DNA of 56,374 nucleotides from Nitrospirae bacterium 13_2_20CM_2_62_8 (GTDB lineage: Bacteria; Nitrospirota; Nitrospiria; Nitrospirales; Nitrospiraceae). Both the position numbers and the translations under genes were made by a program. The notes below the pieces were generated by a model that made no database searches, was not told where the DNA came from, and was given only the letters and a program-made list of their open reading frames with translations. The stretch lies in assembly GCA_001914955.1 (NCBI GenBank), contig MNDM01000086.1, positions 1 through 56,374 of the forward strand, written 5' to 3'. Below are positions 35,990-45,753 of the stretch, in pieces (within the stretch, counting starts at the first letter, position 1; each line of letters starts with the position of its first letter).

Positions 35990-36550
35990 ATGAGAGACGT
36001 GATTCGCGGGAAAGCCTACGTGCTGGGCCACAATATCGATACGGATCAGATTATTCCCGCCAAGCATCTCGTCTATAGCCTCGCCGATCCGGAAGAGCGA
36101 AAATTGTACGGGACCTACGCGCTATCGGGGGTCCCGGACCAGGCGGCTGGGCTGCCGGCCGGGCATGTGAAGTTCGTGCCGGACGGCCAGCACCGGTCGG
36201 AGTTTCGTGTGCTCGTCGCGGGCAAGAACTTCGGCTGCGGCTCTTCACGGGAACACGCGCCCGTGGCGCTGCAGATTGCGGGCGTCGAGGCGGTCGTCGC
36301 CGAGTCCTACGCGCGAATCTTTTACCGCAATGCGGTGAACGGCGGCTTCCTGCTGCCGTTCGAGCTGGTCGAGTCGGTCTGGCAGAGGGTGAAGACGGGT
36401 GACGAACTGGAGATTCAAGTCTCCACGGGGACCCTCCGGAACCTGACCGCCGGGGAGGCCTATGCGCTCAGGTCTCTGGGGGACGTCATCGGGATCCTGA
36501 AGGCGGGCGACGTCTTTGCGTACGCCAAGCAGAGCGGGCTGATGAAGTAG
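35990..36550 (+). CDS. leuD: 3-isopropylmalate dehydratase, small subunit
   Basis: A 186-residue swivelling subunit that completes isopropylmalate isomerase with LeuC. Conserved segments are GHNIDTDQIIPAKHL near the start and GKNFGCGSSREHAPVAL, which closes over the substrate. A GGAGG lies about 14 bases before the ATG, with a G-rich stretch between. It ends 12 bases before leuB. Confidence 0.95.
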   Translation: MRDVIRGKAYVLGHNIDTDQIIPAKHLVYSLADPEERKLYGTYALSGVPDQAAGLPAGHVKFVPDGQHRSEFRVLVAGKNFGCGSSREHAPVALQIAGVEAVVAESYARIFYRNAVNGGFLLPFELVESVWQRVKTGDELEIQVSTGTLRNLTAGEAYALRSLGDVIGILKAGDVFAYAKQSGLMK

Positions 36551-36562
36551 GCGGGAGGCATT

Positions 36563-38755
36563 GTGAAAGCTCGAATTGCGGTCCTGGCTGGTGATGGGGT
36601 CGGGCAGGAGATCGTTCCCGAGGCGGTCAAACTCCTCAAGGCGGTCGGTGAACGATTTCACCATGCCTTCGAGTTCGTCACCGGCGACGTCGGCGGGTAC
36701 GCCATCGACAAGGTCGGTGTGCCCCTCCCGCAGGAGACGCTCGCGCTGGCGAAGCAGAGCGATGCCGTGCTGTTGGGTGCCGTGGGCGGGCCTCGGTGGG
36801 AAGGGTTGGCATACAGTCTGCGTCCCGAACGTGCCCTCCTCGGCCTGCGCGAGCAACTCGGCCTGTTCGCCAACCTTCGTCCTGCCAAGCTGTACCCGAT
36901 GCTGGCCGAGGCGTCCACGCTGAAGCGGGAGGTGATCGAGGGGATCGATCTCCTCGTGGTCAGAGAGCTGACGGGAGGAATTTATTTCGGAAAACCGAAG
37001 GGGATCGAGAAGACCGCCGGCGGAGAGAAGGGCGTCAACACCGAGGTGTACACCACCGAGGAAATTCGGCGCATTGCGAAAGTGGCGTTCGAGGTGGCTC
37101 GCAAGCGGAGACGTCGGGTCACGTCCGTGGACAAGGCCAATGTGCTGGAGTCCTCTGAACTCTGGAGGCGAGTGGTCATCGAGGTCCACACAGGCTATCC
37201 GGACGTCGAACTCAGCCATATGTACGTCGACAACTGCGCCATGCAACTCATCAGAAACCCGAGGCAGTTCGATGTCCTGCTCACCACGAACCTCTTCGGC
37301 GATATCCTGAGCGATGAAGCGGCGATGCTGACGGGCTCGATCGGGATGCTCCCGTCCGCCAGCCTCGGCGCGCGCGCGGGCCTGTATGAGCCGATTCACG
37401 GCAGCGCGCCGGACATCGCGGGAAAAAACCTGGCGAATCCCATCGCCACCATCGCGTCGGCCGCCATGATGCTGGCTTACACGTTTGATCTCGAAAAGGA
37501 GGCCGAGGCGGTCGAGCACGCCATCTTCAAAGCGCTCGAGCAGGGGTATCGGACGAAAGACATTCACAGTCACGGGACCAAGCTGGTGGGGACGACGGAA
37601 ATGGGCCAGGGGGACGGCGGACCGGCAGTCTCCGCTGCCCTGAACGAGCCGAGGAACATCGCGCTGGATCGTGCCGGGCACCTCTACATTGCCGACTCTG
37701 AAAATCACGTGATCAGGAGGGTCGATCTCAAGACCGGAATCGTCGTCACCGTTGCGGGCTGTCCAGGGGCCGGGTCCTCCGGACAGGAGGTCGGGGATCT
37801 TCGCGGGACTTCGGCTGCCGAGCAGGCCGAGGATGACCCCTTCGGGGGGCCCGAACAATCAACGCCGCAAAAGTTTGCGCAACTGGCGGACCTTAGCGGA
37901 ACCGTACGGTTTGTGGTGGGGACCGCGGCCGGCGCCGGGCGATTTCACGGGGACGGCGGTCCCGCGTCTCACGCGACGCTGAACGTTCCAAGCGCTGTGG
38001 TGGCGGACGAAGCGGGCCACCTCTATATCGCCGATACGATGAACCACCGGATCCGAAAAGTGGAGGCCGCTACCGGAACCATGACGACCATTGCCGGAAC
38101 GGGGCAGCATCGATTCTCCGGAGACGGCGGACCGGCCGTCTCCGCGGCCCTGAACGAGCCGACGGCCCTGGCGGTGGATCGCAAAGGGCACTTGTACATC
38201 GCCGATCAGAGCAACAATCGAGTCCGCCGGCTGGATCTGGCCACGGGAGTCATCACCACGGTGGCAGGCACCGGTGAGGCGGGGTATACGGGAGACGGCA
38301 TCGTGGCGTCTGAGGCCGGCCTGTCCGGGCCCAGCGGCCTGGCCTTAGGTCCCGACGGCGCGCTGTATATCGCCGATACCTTTAACGGCCGGATTCGCCG
38401 GGTGGATCCGGAGACCGGCTTCATCAGCACCGTGGCAGGAGACGGCGGGGAGTACCGGTACCAGGGACGGGCGAACGAGTTTTCGACGAGTCTGTCTCGT
38501 CCCTATGGAATTGCCCTGGATCCGGAGGGGCATATCCTGATCACCGATTCCGACAGCCATCTCATCCGGAAATGGGACAGCACGAGAAAGATCGTCAGAC
38601 GAGTGGCCGGGAACGGCATGGCTCAGTTCGGGGGCGATGGCGGCCCGCCTGAGGACTGTAGCCTGAATTACCCGTTCGGAGTCGCGGTCGATGACCAGGG
38701 GAATCTGTACATCGCCGACACCTTTAATCATCGGGTCCGTATGATCGCCGCCTGA
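36563..38755 (+). CDS. leuB: 3-isopropylmalate dehydrogenase fused to an NHL beta-propeller
   Basis: A 730-residue protein. Residues 1-348 are a complete Leu[36 protein letters not shown], the catalytic Tyr in [10 protein letters not shown], the Lys in [10 protein letters not shown], the [14 protein letters not shown] metal site, GSAPDIAGK, and the normal end [10 protein letters not shown]. The frame then continues directly into [14 protein letters not shown] and six recognisable NHL repeats starting near residues 360, 473, 530, 587, 644 and 701. The period is 57, and one decayed unit probably fills the 360-473 gap. There is no signal peptide, so the propeller would be cytoplasmic. GTG start with GGAGG five bases ahead. 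Confidence 0.93.
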   Translation: MKARIAVLAGDGVGQEIVPEAVKLLKAVGERFHHAFEFVTGDVGGYAIDKVGVPLPQETLALAKQSDAVLLGAVGGPRWEGLAYSLRPERALLGLREQLGLFANLRPAKLYPMLAEASTLKREVIEGIDLLVVRELTGGIYFGKPKGIEKTAGGEKGVNTEVYTTEEIRRIAKVAFEVARKRRRRVTSVDKANVLESSELWRRVVIEVHTGYPDVELSHMYVDNCAMQLIRNPRQFDVLLTTNLFGDILSDEAAMLTGSIGMLPSASLGARAGLYEPIHGSAPDIAGKNLANPIATIASAAMMLAYTFDLEKEAEAVEHAIFKALEQGYRTKDIHSHGTKLVGTTEMGQGDGGPAVSAALNEPRNIALDRAGHLYIADSENHVIRRVDLKTGIVVTVAGCPGAGSSGQEVGDLRGTSAAEQAEDDPFGGPEQSTPQKFAQLADLSGTVRFVVGTAAGAGRFHGDGGPASHATLNVPSAVVADEAGHLYIADTMNHRIRKVEAATGTMTTIAGTGQHRFSGDGGPAVSAALNEPTALAVDRKGHLYIADQSNNRVRRLDLATGVITTVAGTGEAGYTGDGIVASEAGLSGPSGLALGPDGALYIADTFNGRIRRVDPETGFISTVAGDGGEYRYQGRANEFSTSLSRPYGIALDPEGHILITDSDSHLIRKWDSTRKIVRRVAGNGMAQFGGDGGPPEDCSLNYPFGVAVDDQGNLYIADTFNHRVRMIAA

Positions 38756-38766
38756 ATTGCGTTAAG

Positions 38767-39792
38767 ATGGAATCGCCCATGCTGAGCAAGAAACTGGCCT
38801 ACCACGTTGCCATTGTCGGGGTGACCGGAGCGGTCGGGGCCCAGATGATCGAGGTGTTGGAGGAGCGGAAATTTCCGGTCGGGACCCTTCGTCCGCTGGC
38901 CTCCTCCCGATCGGTTGGTGGAACTGTGTCGTTCCAGGGGGCCGATCTCCCGGTGCAGTTGCTGACACATGACTCGTTCGCGGGGATCGACCTGGCACTC
39001 TTCTCAGCCGGCAGCGATGTCGGCAAGGAATTCGCGCCGGTGGCGGCCAAGGCCGGCGCGATCGTCATCGATAACAGCGCCGCCTGGCGTATGGATCAGG
39101 GCGTCCCGCTGGTGGTGCCCGAGGTCAACCCCGACGACCTTGCCCGACACCGGGGCATTATCGCCAACCCCAATTGCTCCACGATTCAAATGGTGGTCGC
39201 GCTCAAACCGCTGCATGATCGGGCGCGGATCAGGCGGATCGTGGTGACCACCTTCCAATCGGTCTCCGGAACCGGCAAGGAGGCGATGGATGAGCTGATC
39301 GATGAGTGCAAGGACCTGCTGAGTTTCAGGCAACCTCAGCCGACCGTGTACCCGTTCCAGATCGCGTTTAACTGCTTGCCCCACATCGATGAGTTTCTCC
39401 CGTCCGGATACACGAAAGAAGAGATGAAACTGGTCCATGAGACCAGAAAAATCATGGGCGATCAGTCGATCCAGATCACCGCCACCACGGTGCGGGTTCC
39501 GGTCTATGTCGGTCATTCCGAGTCGGTCAACATCGAGACGGAACGAAAACTGACTGCCGACGAAGCTCGCGCGATTCTCTCGACGGCGCCGGGCGTCCTG
39601 GTGTACGACGATCCATCGCACGCCATCTACCCGATGCCCCTGGCGGTGGCCGGCAAAGACGAGGTCTACGTCGGCCGGATTCGCGAGGACGAGTCCATCC
39701 AGAACGGGCTGAACCTCTGGGTGGTGGCGGACAACCTCAGAAAGGGGGCGGCGCTGAACGCTGTCCAAATCGCCGAGCTCCTCGTGAGGTAA
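38767..39792 (+). CDS. asd: Aspartate-semialdehyde dehydrogenase
   Basis: A 341-residue NADP-dependent enzyme of the lysine/threonine/methionine branch point. The nucleotide motif is VGVTGAVGAQM and the catalytic Cys is in IANPNCSTIQMV. The later FNCLPHIDEF and HSESVNIETE segments are typical. It follows the leuB-NHL gene by 11 bases. An ATG four codons in (38779) is an alternative start. The leucine cluster to asd spacing suggests one transcript. Confidence 0.95.
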   Translation: MESPMLSKKLAYHVAIVGVTGAVGAQMIEVLEERKFPVGTLRPLASSRSVGGTVSFQGADLPVQLLTHDSFAGIDLALFSAGSDVGKEFAPVAAKAGAIVIDNSAAWRMDQGVPLVVPEVNPDDLARHRGIIANPNCSTIQMVVALKPLHDRARIRRIVVTTFQSVSGTGKEAMDELIDECKDLLSFRQPQPTVYPFQIAFNCLPHIDEFLPSGYTKEEMKLVHETRKIMGDQSIQITATTVRVPVYVGHSESVNIETERKLTADEARAILSTAPGVLVYDDPSHAIYPMPLAVAGKDEVYVGRIREDESIQNGLNLWVVADNLRKGAALNAVQIAELLVR

Positions 39793-39795
39793 GCC

Positions 39796-40032
39796 ATGCC
39801 GGACTGGAGTGACGTGGGAAAGACGCTGATTCTCGTGGGCGGGGTCCTTGCCCTGCTCGGTGCTCTCCTGACTCTGTTCGGCAAGATGGGCAGCGGCTTC
39901 GGCGGGTTCGGCAGGTTGCCCGGCGATATCCTGATCAAGCGGGACAACTTTACCCTTTACTTCCCTCTGACGACCAGTATCCTGATCAGCGTTGCGTTGA
40001 GCCTGCTGATGTACTTCCTCTCCAAACGGTGA
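39796..40032 (+). CDS. DUF2905 small membrane protein
   Basis: A 78-residue protein with two membrane segments (~9-28 and ~56-76) around the conserved FGRLPGDILIKRDNFTLYFPLTTSI signature of DUF2905. Its function is unknown. GAGG lies seven bases before the ATG. It starts three bases after asd and overlaps the SpoIID-like gene by four, so it belongs to the same transcription unit. Confidence 0.9.
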   Translation: MPDWSDVGKTLILVGGVLALLGALLTLFGKMGSGFGGFGRLPGDILIKRDNFTLYFPLTTSILISVALSLLMYFLSKR

Positions 40033-41315
40033 TGACGATGATCGCGGTCTGCGCGCTCTGGGGCATGCTGTTCTCGGTCCTGCTCGCCGAACCAGTCCAG
40101 GCGGCGGACCTGATCCGCGCCCTGATGTTTCAGGAAGCCCAGCGGGTGCTGATCACGTCCGGACGGGGACTCGTCCGCCAGTTCCCCGACGGCGCCGAAC
40201 AGGTCATGTCCACTCCAGTGGTCGTGACGCAGCTCGATGGCGGCATGACCTTGAACGGAGCACGGGCTGCTTCCGACATGGTGAAAGTCCGTGGACGTGA
40301 CGACGACCTCATCATCACTGTCGCGGAGACCCCGGTCTCGGATCAGCCGCAGGATCGACTTTCTGACAAGGTCTCCGACGCCGCCGGAAGCGCGGTTCCA
40401 CCCGCGGAGCTGGGTCCACCTCCGATGGGAGCTCTCCGAGGGCCGGCGCCCCTCCACACACTGGTACTGGCCGGAGCGGTGCAGGTCATACGCCGCGGGA
40501 AGAGCCTGATGGTCATCAATGAGGTGGATCTCGAAGAATACGTGAAGGGGGTGGTGCCCTCGGAGATGAGTTCCGGCTGGCATCTGGAAGCTCTCAAAGC
40601 GCAGGCGGTCGCCGCCCGGACCTATGCGCTCTACCAACGGATGATGAATGCAGGCCGCGACTACGACGTCGTCGCCGGTGTCCAGGACCAGGTCTATCGA
40701 GGCCGGCGTGGGGTCGATGAGCGCGTCCAGCAGGCGGTGGAAGCTACGCGCGGGGTGGTGCTCATGCACCAGAACGCCCCGGTGTTCGCCGCCTTCTCCT
40801 CTACCGCCGCCGGTCCTACCGAAGACGCGATCAATGTCTGGTCGAAGGACCTGCCGTACCTGAAGGGCGTGGAGTGCCCCTTCGATGCGAATTCTCCCTA
40901 CTATCGCTGGAGGGCCGAGGTGAGCCTGCAGGATCTCGAGAACAATCTCAGACGTCAAGGAATCGCGGTGGGCACCATTGCCAGCGTGACGCCCTTCTCG
41001 TTCAGCCGTGCCGGTCGGGTAGGCCGGCTCAGGATCCTGCATTCCGAGGGAGAGCTGATCCTGCGCGGCACGGATTTTCGGCGTGTGGTGGGCTATACGG
41101 CGGTCCGGAGCACGCAGTTTGAGGTCCAATCAGTGGGAAGGACCATCGTGCTGGCCGGGCGCGGATCGGGTCATGCGGTGGGTCTCTGCCAGTGGGGAGC
41201 GAAGGAATTGGCGGAACTCGGCTATTCCTTCGCCGTCATCTTGACATATTATTTCCCGGGGACCGAATTCAATAACACCCGGTTTGGAGCGCAAGCCCCC
41301 TCGTCCACTCCTTGA
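40029..41315 (+). CDS. SpoIID/LytB-domain protein
   Basis: A 428-residue exported protein with a signal peptide cut near VQA-AD (residue ~25). The SpoIID/amidase-enhancer domain spans ~160-410: the EEYVKGVVPSEM motif with the catalytic-type Glu, LKAQAVAARTYAL, FSSTAAGPTE, and the terminal GHAVGLCQWGAKELA. Homologues include lytic transglycosylases that process denuded glycan strands. In a non-sporulating lineage it likely acts in wall remodelling. It has an ATGA overlap with the gene before and a one-base overlap with queA. Confidence 0.9.
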   Translation: MMTMIAVCALWGMLFSVLLAEPVQAADLIRALMFQEAQRVLITSGRGLVRQFPDGAEQVMSTPVVVTQLDGGMTLNGARAASDMVKVRGRDDDLIITVAETPVSDQPQDRLSDKVSDAAGSAVPPAELGPPPMGALRGPAPLHTLVLAGAVQVIRRGKSLMVINEVDLEEYVKGVVPSEMSSGWHLEALKAQAVAARTYALYQRMMNAGRDYDVVAGVQDQVYRGRRGVDERVQQAVEATRGVVLMHQNAPVFAAFSSTAAGPTEDAINVWSKDLPYLKGVECPFDANSPYYRWRAEVSLQDLENNLRRQGIAVGTIASVTPFSFSRAGRVGRLRILHSEGELILRGTDFRRVVGYTAVRSTQFEVQSVGRTIVLAGRGSGHAVGLCQWGAKELAELGYSFAVILTYYFPGTEFNNTRFGAQAPSSTP

Positions 41316-42334
41316 TGTTGCTCTCGGACTTCGATTTTCCCTTCGACCCCACACTGATCGCCGACCGCCCGATCGAGCCTCGTGAGCAGGCGCGGTTGCT
41401 CGTGCTGCCGCGCGGAGGCGGTGCCTGCTCCCATCACCGCGTGGCAGACCTGCCAACCTTGCTGGCCCCCGGAGATGTGGTGGTGGTGAACGACACAAAG
41501 GTGGCGGCGGTCCGATTGACCGGCCGCAAGTGCCCGGGGGGAGGCAAAATCGAGCTGGTCTTGGTGAAGGATCTGGGGGAGGACCGGTGGGAGGTCCTGC
41601 TCAAGGGGAAGGTGACAGCGGGACAGGTGATCGAGTTCGACCACCATGCCTGGGCCACCGTGTTGACTCGGGGGCCGTCGGGAACGGTGATCAGGATCAC
41701 CAGCAGATCCCCAGTCCACGAGCTGATCCGAGCCATCGGGCAGATGCCCTTACCTCCCTACATCAAACGAGCCCCGACAGAGGCGGACCGGACGTGGTAT
41801 CAGACCGTGTTTGCTCGGGTCGAAGGATCGATCGCCGCTCCCACGGCTGGCCTGCACTTGACGAACGACCTGCTGGAGGCATTGCGTCACCGTGGCATCA
41901 GCACGGCCGCCGTCACATTGCATGTGGGGCCGGCGACGTTTCGGCCGGTCACTGTCGCGCGCATTCAAGATCACCCGATGGGGTTCGAACGGGTCGAGGT
42001 GTCCGCGGAGGCTGTCGCGATGATCCAGCGTGTCAAGGCCGATGGCGGCCGGATTGTGGCGGTCGGGACGACGGTGGTGCGCGCCCTGGAAACTGCCGCC
42101 GATGCTGGCGGGACGCTACGGCCCAGGAACGGGGAGACAGGGTTGTTCATCAGCCCGGGATATCGGTTCCGAGTTGTCGACGTGATGATGACGAATTTTC
42201 ACCTGCCCCGAACCACCCTCTTGATGTTGGTGTCGGCTTTTACGGGACTGGAGCGATTGCGGCAGGCCTACCGAGAAGCGATCGGCGAGCGCTACCGATT
42301 GTACAGTTACGGGGACGCGATGCTGATCTTGTGA
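41315..42334 (+). CDS. queA: tRNA preQ1(34) S-adenosylmethionine ribosyltransferase-isomerase
   Basis: A 339-residue enzyme of queuosine synthesis that moves the ribosyl group of SAM to preQ1 in tRNA. Family blocks are visible: DFDFPFDPTLIADRP, VVVNDTKVAAVRL, MPLPPYIKR, EGSIAAPTAGLHLT, and MTNFHLPRTTLLMLVSAF. The ATG at 41315 overlaps the previous stop by one base; a TTG three bases earlier is possible. It is the last plus-strand gene of the leu-asd stretch. Confidence 0.95.
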   Translation: MLLSDFDFPFDPTLIADRPIEPREQARLLVLPRGGGACSHHRVADLPTLLAPGDVVVVNDTKVAAVRLTGRKCPGGGKIELVLVKDLGEDRWEVLLKGKVTAGQVIEFDHHAWATVLTRGPSGTVIRITSRSPVHELIRAIGQMPLPPYIKRAPTEADRTWYQTVFARVEGSIAAPTAGLHLTNDLLEALRHRGISTAAVTLHVGPATFRPVTVARIQDHPMGFERVEVSAEAVAMIQRVKADGGRIVAVGTTVVRALETAADAGGTLRPRNGETGLFISPGYRFRVVDVMMTNFHLPRTTLLMLVSAFTGLERLRQAYREAIGERYRLYSYGDAMLIL

Positions 42335-42336
42335 GC

Positions 42337-42372
42337 TAATAGCTGATAGCTCGGAGCTATTCGCTGCTTGCT
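42337..42372. repeat. Degenerate inverted repeat, AGCGAATAGC-type unit
   Basis: Between the convergent queA and SurA-like genes. AATAGCT at 42339-42345 pairs with AGCTATT at 42356-42362, and GCTATTCGCTGCTTGCTATGC runs on. The location suggests it may also act as a terminator stem. Confidence 0.6.
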
Positions 42373-42377
42373 ATGCT

Positions 42378-43076
42378 CTAGAGGAGTTCCCTGTGGATTT
42401 CGATCGGCACTCTGGCTTTGACCGCTTCTTTGTACGCCATCACCGCTCGTTGCTGCTTTTGGAACAGAAAAGCCTGCAGGATCCTGTCCCCCGTCGGTGC
42501 GCCTGAGGCGGACTCTCCTGGCGGCTGTTGGGCCATGAGTGCCTGGCCTTCCGCAATCTCGGCCGGCGTGAGCGCAACCGAGTCCAGGACGATCGTCCGG
42601 GCTTTATTGCGCAGCAACTCCATACCCTGCTGCGCCTCGAAGAGCGAGGGGGTCAGACGGTTGGCAGCCAGCAGGCGGCGATACAGTTCGGGATCAAACT
42701 TGCCGTTTCTTGAAAACTCTTCGCGCCCGATGATCTCGTCGCGCAATTCGCTGGGGGTGACGGTCAGTCCCATCTCCTCGGCGACCAACGTCCAGATTTT
42801 GTCTTCGATCAATCCCTCGATGACGAACTGCTTCAGCGTTTCGTCCTTGAAATCCCCTTGCACCTTCTCCTTGTAGAACCGGTAGGTGTTTTGATACGCG
42901 CGCAAAAACTCGTCGCGCGTCACCGTCAGGTTCCCGACCGAGGCCACGGCGTCAGTTTCTTGCTCACCGAATCCCCACCACCCCATGGTGATCACGAACG
43001 CGATCGCTAAAATCCCCATGGCTGACTTCAGCAGCCAGGGATACTTGTGGGCACTTTCCCGCATCAATTTGATCAT
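42378..43076 (-). CDS. SurA/PpiD-like N-terminal domain protein
   Basis: A 232-residue inner-membrane-anchored chaperone-like protein. A single membrane helix covers ~14-36 (YPWLLKSAMGILAIAFVITMGWWGF), then a periplasmic SurA-N type domain: VGNLTVTRDEFLRAYQN and IEDKIWTLVAEEMGLTVTPSELRDEI. No parvulin isomerase domain follows, so it is shorter than PpiD. It likely helps fold outer-membrane or periplasmic proteins. GGAGG lies eight bases before the ATG. Confidence 0.85.
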   Translation of the reverse strand: MIKLMRESAHKYPWLLKSAMGILAIAFVITMGWWGFGEQETDAVASVGNLTVTRDEFLRAYQNTYRFYKEKVQGDFKDETLKQFVIEGLIEDKIWTLVAEEMGLTVTPSELRDEIIGREEFSRNGKFDPELYRRLLAANRLTPSLFEAQQGMELLRNKARTIVLDSVALTPAEIAEGQALMAQQPPGESASGAPTGDRILQAFLFQKQQRAVMAYKEAVKARVPIEIHRELL

Positions 43077-43102
43077 GCCGGTTTCCTCCGTGATGTGCAG
43101 AA

Positions 43103-43131
43103 ATTGTACCGGTCATCCCCCTCGAAGGCAA
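43103..43131 (-). promoter_or_regulatory. Candidate promoter for the SurA-like gene
   Basis: On the minus strand TTGCCT (43131-43126), 17 bases, then TACAAT (43108-43103). The expected start is ~20 bases before the ATG at 43076. Confidence 0.5.
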
Positions 43132-43215
43132 GGGCGCGCACGTCGAGGAACACACCCGGAGCGGGGACTCGGTCCGTCGGACGGGGGGCGGTCCTGGTCG
43201 CAACCGGGCGTAAGT

Positions 43216-43244
43216 TTGTGGAAGAGCGAGAAATTTGTTATACT
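43216..43244 (+). promoter_or_regulatory. Candidate promoter for the RDD-mre operon
   Basis: TTGTGG at 43216-43221, 17 bases, then TATACT at 43239-43244. The expected start is near 43251, about 20 bases before the RDD gene. Confidence 0.55.
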
Positions 43245-43269
43245 GCCGGACTGACTGCGAGGAAGGGGC

Positions 43270-43728
43270 TTGTCGGAGGAGGGGTCGGGAACAGGCCCTT
43301 TGGGCGGAGGGGTCCATCCCAAAGCGCGTGTTCTGAACCGATTCATTGCGAAATTTGTGGACCTTATCGTGGTGGCTGCGGCAGGTCAGGTCGTGCCCCC
43401 GGTGGGCTGGTTAGCGGGGTTAGCCTACGTGCTGATCGGCGACGGGTTAACGGGAGGGCAGAGTCTCGGCAAGCGCTTGATCGGTCTGCAGACCGTGGTC
43501 CCCCGCAGCCGAGAGGTCTCCGGATTCAGGGAGTCCATCATCCGTAACTTGCCCCTCGCGCTGGCCTATCTTCTGTTTCCGATCCCTTATATCGGGTGGG
43601 CATTGGCGACCGCCGTCGTCCTCTTAGAAGCATTGTTGATCATCGGCAATGAGCAGGGCCTCCGGCTGGGGGATGAGATCGCGCATACGCAGGTGTTGGA
43701 TGCGGGACAGCTCGATCTACGCGACTGA
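43270..43728 (+). CDS. RDD-family membrane protein
   Basis: A 152-residue protein with three to four membrane segments (~27-58 and ~92-125). The RDD hallmark Arg and Asp residues are at VLNRFIAKFVDLIVV, with the LTGGQSLGKRLIGLQTV segment typical of the family. The function of RDD proteins is generally transport-related but unsettled. It begins with TTG after GAGGAAGG and leads the cell-shape operon, 68 bases before mreB. Confidence 0.8.
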   Translation: MSEEGSGTGPLGGGVHPKARVLNRFIAKFVDLIVVAAAGQVVPPVGWLAGLAYVLIGDGLTGGQSLGKRLIGLQTVVPRSREVSGFRESIIRNLPLALAYLLFPIPYIGWALATAVVLLEALLIIGNEQGLRLGDEIAHTQVLDAGQLDLRD

Positions 43729-43796
43729 CTCCTGGTCCATCCACCACGCACCGGGCCCTGGTCACCGCCATCAGTGGCTGAAGAAGGGAGTATGTC

Positions 43797-44846
43797 GTGG
43801 GACTCGCGGGTGACATCGTAGGCTGGTTCTCGAACGATCTGGCGATCGATTTGGGAACCGCGACCACCTTGGTCTATGTTCGCGGGAAAGGGATCGTCCT
43901 GAACGAACCATCCGTCGTGGCGATTGAGAAGAAGAGCGAGAAAGTCCTGGCGGTCGGGGCCGAGGCCAAGAAAATGCTCGGCCGCACCCCCGGGAACATC
44001 ACGGCGATCCGGCCGATGAAAGAGGGAGTCATCGCGGACTTCGAGATGGCCGAGCGCATGCTGAAGTATTTCATCACCAAAGCGCACAACCGGAGCATGT
44101 TCGTCAGGCCACGCATCATCATCGGCGTGCCGTCACGGATCACGCAGGTCGAACAGCGCGCCGTTCGGGATTCGGCTGAGCTGGCCGGCGGCCATGAGGT
44201 CTATCTCATCGAGGAGCCGGTGGCCGCGGCGATCGGGGCGGGGCTGCCGATCACCGAGCCGTCCGGGAACATGGTCGTGGACGTGGGCGGCGGCACGACC
44301 GATATCGCGGTCATCTCCCTCGGCGGGATCGTCTACAGCGAGTCCGTGAAGGTGGCGGGCGATCGGATGGATGACGCGATCATGAACTACATCAAGAAGA
44401 AGTATAACCTCCTGATCGGAGAGCACATGGCCGAACGTGTCAAAGTTGAGATCGGCTCGGCGTATCCGTTCGAGGAGAAGAAAACCATGATGATCAAAGG
44501 GCGGGATCTGATCTCGGGCATTCCCCGTACGATTATGGTGGATGACGCCGAGATCCGGGAAGCTTTGCAGGAGCCCATCGGCACGATTGTGAACGCGATC
44601 AAGGTGGCTCTGGAGAACACCCCCCCTGAGCTGGCTGGAGATATCATCGACCGTGGCATTGTGCTCACCGGAGGAGGGTCCTTGCTGAAAGGCATGGATA
44701 CGAGATTTCGAGAGGAGACCAATCTGCCGATCATCACGGTGGATGACCCCTTGACGTCGGTGGTGCTGGGGGTCGGCAAGCTCCTCGACGAACTGGACCT
44801 TCTGCGCAAGATCTCGGTGATGTCACAGTACGGCAGCTCCCGCTAG
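43797..44846 (+). CDS. mreB: Rod-shape-determining protein MreB
   Basis: A 349-residue bacterial actin. Phosphate-1 motif [15 protein letters not shown], phosphate-2 [15 protein letters not shown] and the adenosine motif [12 protein letters not shown] are in order, with [12 protein letters not shown] between. It forms membrane-bound filaments guiding lateral wall growth, so a rod-like or curved cell is expected. GTG start with AAGGGAG six bases ahead. Confidence 0.97.
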   Translation: MGLAGDIVGWFSNDLAIDLGTATTLVYVRGKGIVLNEPSVVAIEKKSEKVLAVGAEAKKMLGRTPGNITAIRPMKEGVIADFEMAERMLKYFITKAHNRSMFVRPRIIIGVPSRITQVEQRAVRDSAELAGGHEVYLIEEPVAAAIGAGLPITEPSGNMVVDVGGGTTDIAVISLGGIVYSESVKVAGDRMDDAIMNYIKKKYNLLIGEHMAERVKVEIGSAYPFEEKKTMMIKGRDLISGIPRTIMVDDAEIREALQEPIGTIVNAIKVALENTPPELAGDIIDRGIVLTGGGSLLKGMDTRFREETNLPIITVDDPLTSVVLGVGKLLDELDLLRKISVMSQYGSSR

Positions 44847-44871
44847 GCTTCCCATCCCGCACGTGGAGGCA

Positions 44872-45753
44872 ATGCTTCGTTCGACATCCGGACCAAGGCG
44901 GGTGGTGCTGGTCCTGTTTGCCCTCCTCGTCTCGGTCTTCTTGGTCCTCCCGAAACAGACCCGTAGCCTCCTGCAGCACCTCGGACAGCCGCTCGCGCAG
45001 ATCGTCGCGTTCCCGCTCGGAGCTTTGGCTGCGCTGGATCGAAGCCTTCGGGAGGCGTGGGGCGGGTATGTCGCCCTGCGGCATGTCTACGACGAAAACC
45101 ATCGCCTGCGTCGCGAGATCGAGTTCTTACGGGGCCAGAATAGCGAGCTTCGGGAAGTCGCGACGGCCAGCCAGCGCCTGGCCGCCTTGCTGGAATTCAA
45201 GGAAGGGACGGGATCCGAGACCATCGCCGCGCAGGTCATCGGTCGTGACGCCACCAGTTGGTATCGAGCCCTGGTGCTGAACAGAGGCGAGCGTGACGGC
45301 ATCCGTCCGGAGATGGGCGTCATGACACAGGCCGGAGTGGTCGGACGAGTCGTGAAAGCCAACTCGTCGACTGCCGTGGTGCTCCTGATCACGGATCCCA
45401 ATAATGCGGTGACGGGGTTGATTCAGCGGACCAGGGACGAAGGGATCGTCGAGGGAACCGTGCGGGGACTCGCGCGCATGAAGTATATCCCTCTGCTGTC
45501 CGCCGCGCGGGTGGGAGATACCGTGGTGACGTCGGGTCTCACCGGCGGCTTCCCGAAGGGGCTGGTGATCGGGTCGGTCAGGAGCATTGAGAGGGTGGAG
45601 GGCGATCTCTTCCAGTCGGCCGACATTACCCCTGAGGTGGATGTCTCGAAGCTCGAGGAGGTGCTGGTCATCTCCACTCCGCGTCAGTTCGATGAGCGCG
45701 CCACGGACGCCGGGTCGTTGCTTCCGAAACAGCCCGAGAAGAGGGAGCGGTGA
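44872..45753 (+). CDS. mreC: Rod-shape-determining protein MreC
   Basis: About 293 residues: a short cytoplasmic lead, one membrane helix (VVLVLFALLVSVFLVLP), a coiled coil at ~70-110 (DENHRLRREIEFLRGQNSELRE), then two beta domains with the typical VIGRDATSWYRALVLNRGERDGI and GLTGGFPKGLVIG segments. It links MreB to the elongation synthases in the periplasm. The ATG at 44872 follows GGAGG closely; GTG at 44863 is the alternative. It overlaps mreD by four bases. Confidence 0.94.
   Translation: MLRSTSGPRRVVLVLFALLVSVFLVLPKQTRSLLQHLGQPLAQIVAFPLGALAALDRSLREAWGGYVALRHVYDENHRLRREIEFLRGQNSELREVATASQRLAALLEFKEGTGSETIAAQVIGRDATSWYRALVLNRGERDGIRPEMGVMTQAGVVGRVVKANSSTAVVLLITDPNNAVTGLIQRTRDEGIVEGTVRGLARMKYIPLLSAARVGDTVVTSGLTGGFPKGLVIGSVRSIERVEGDLFQSADITPEVDVSKLEEVLVISTPRQFDERATDAGSLLPKQPEKRER

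Noticed and set aside
36245-37858. A 537-codon open frame on the minus strand
   Set aside because: It is antisense to leuD and leuB and reads as shadow sequence.
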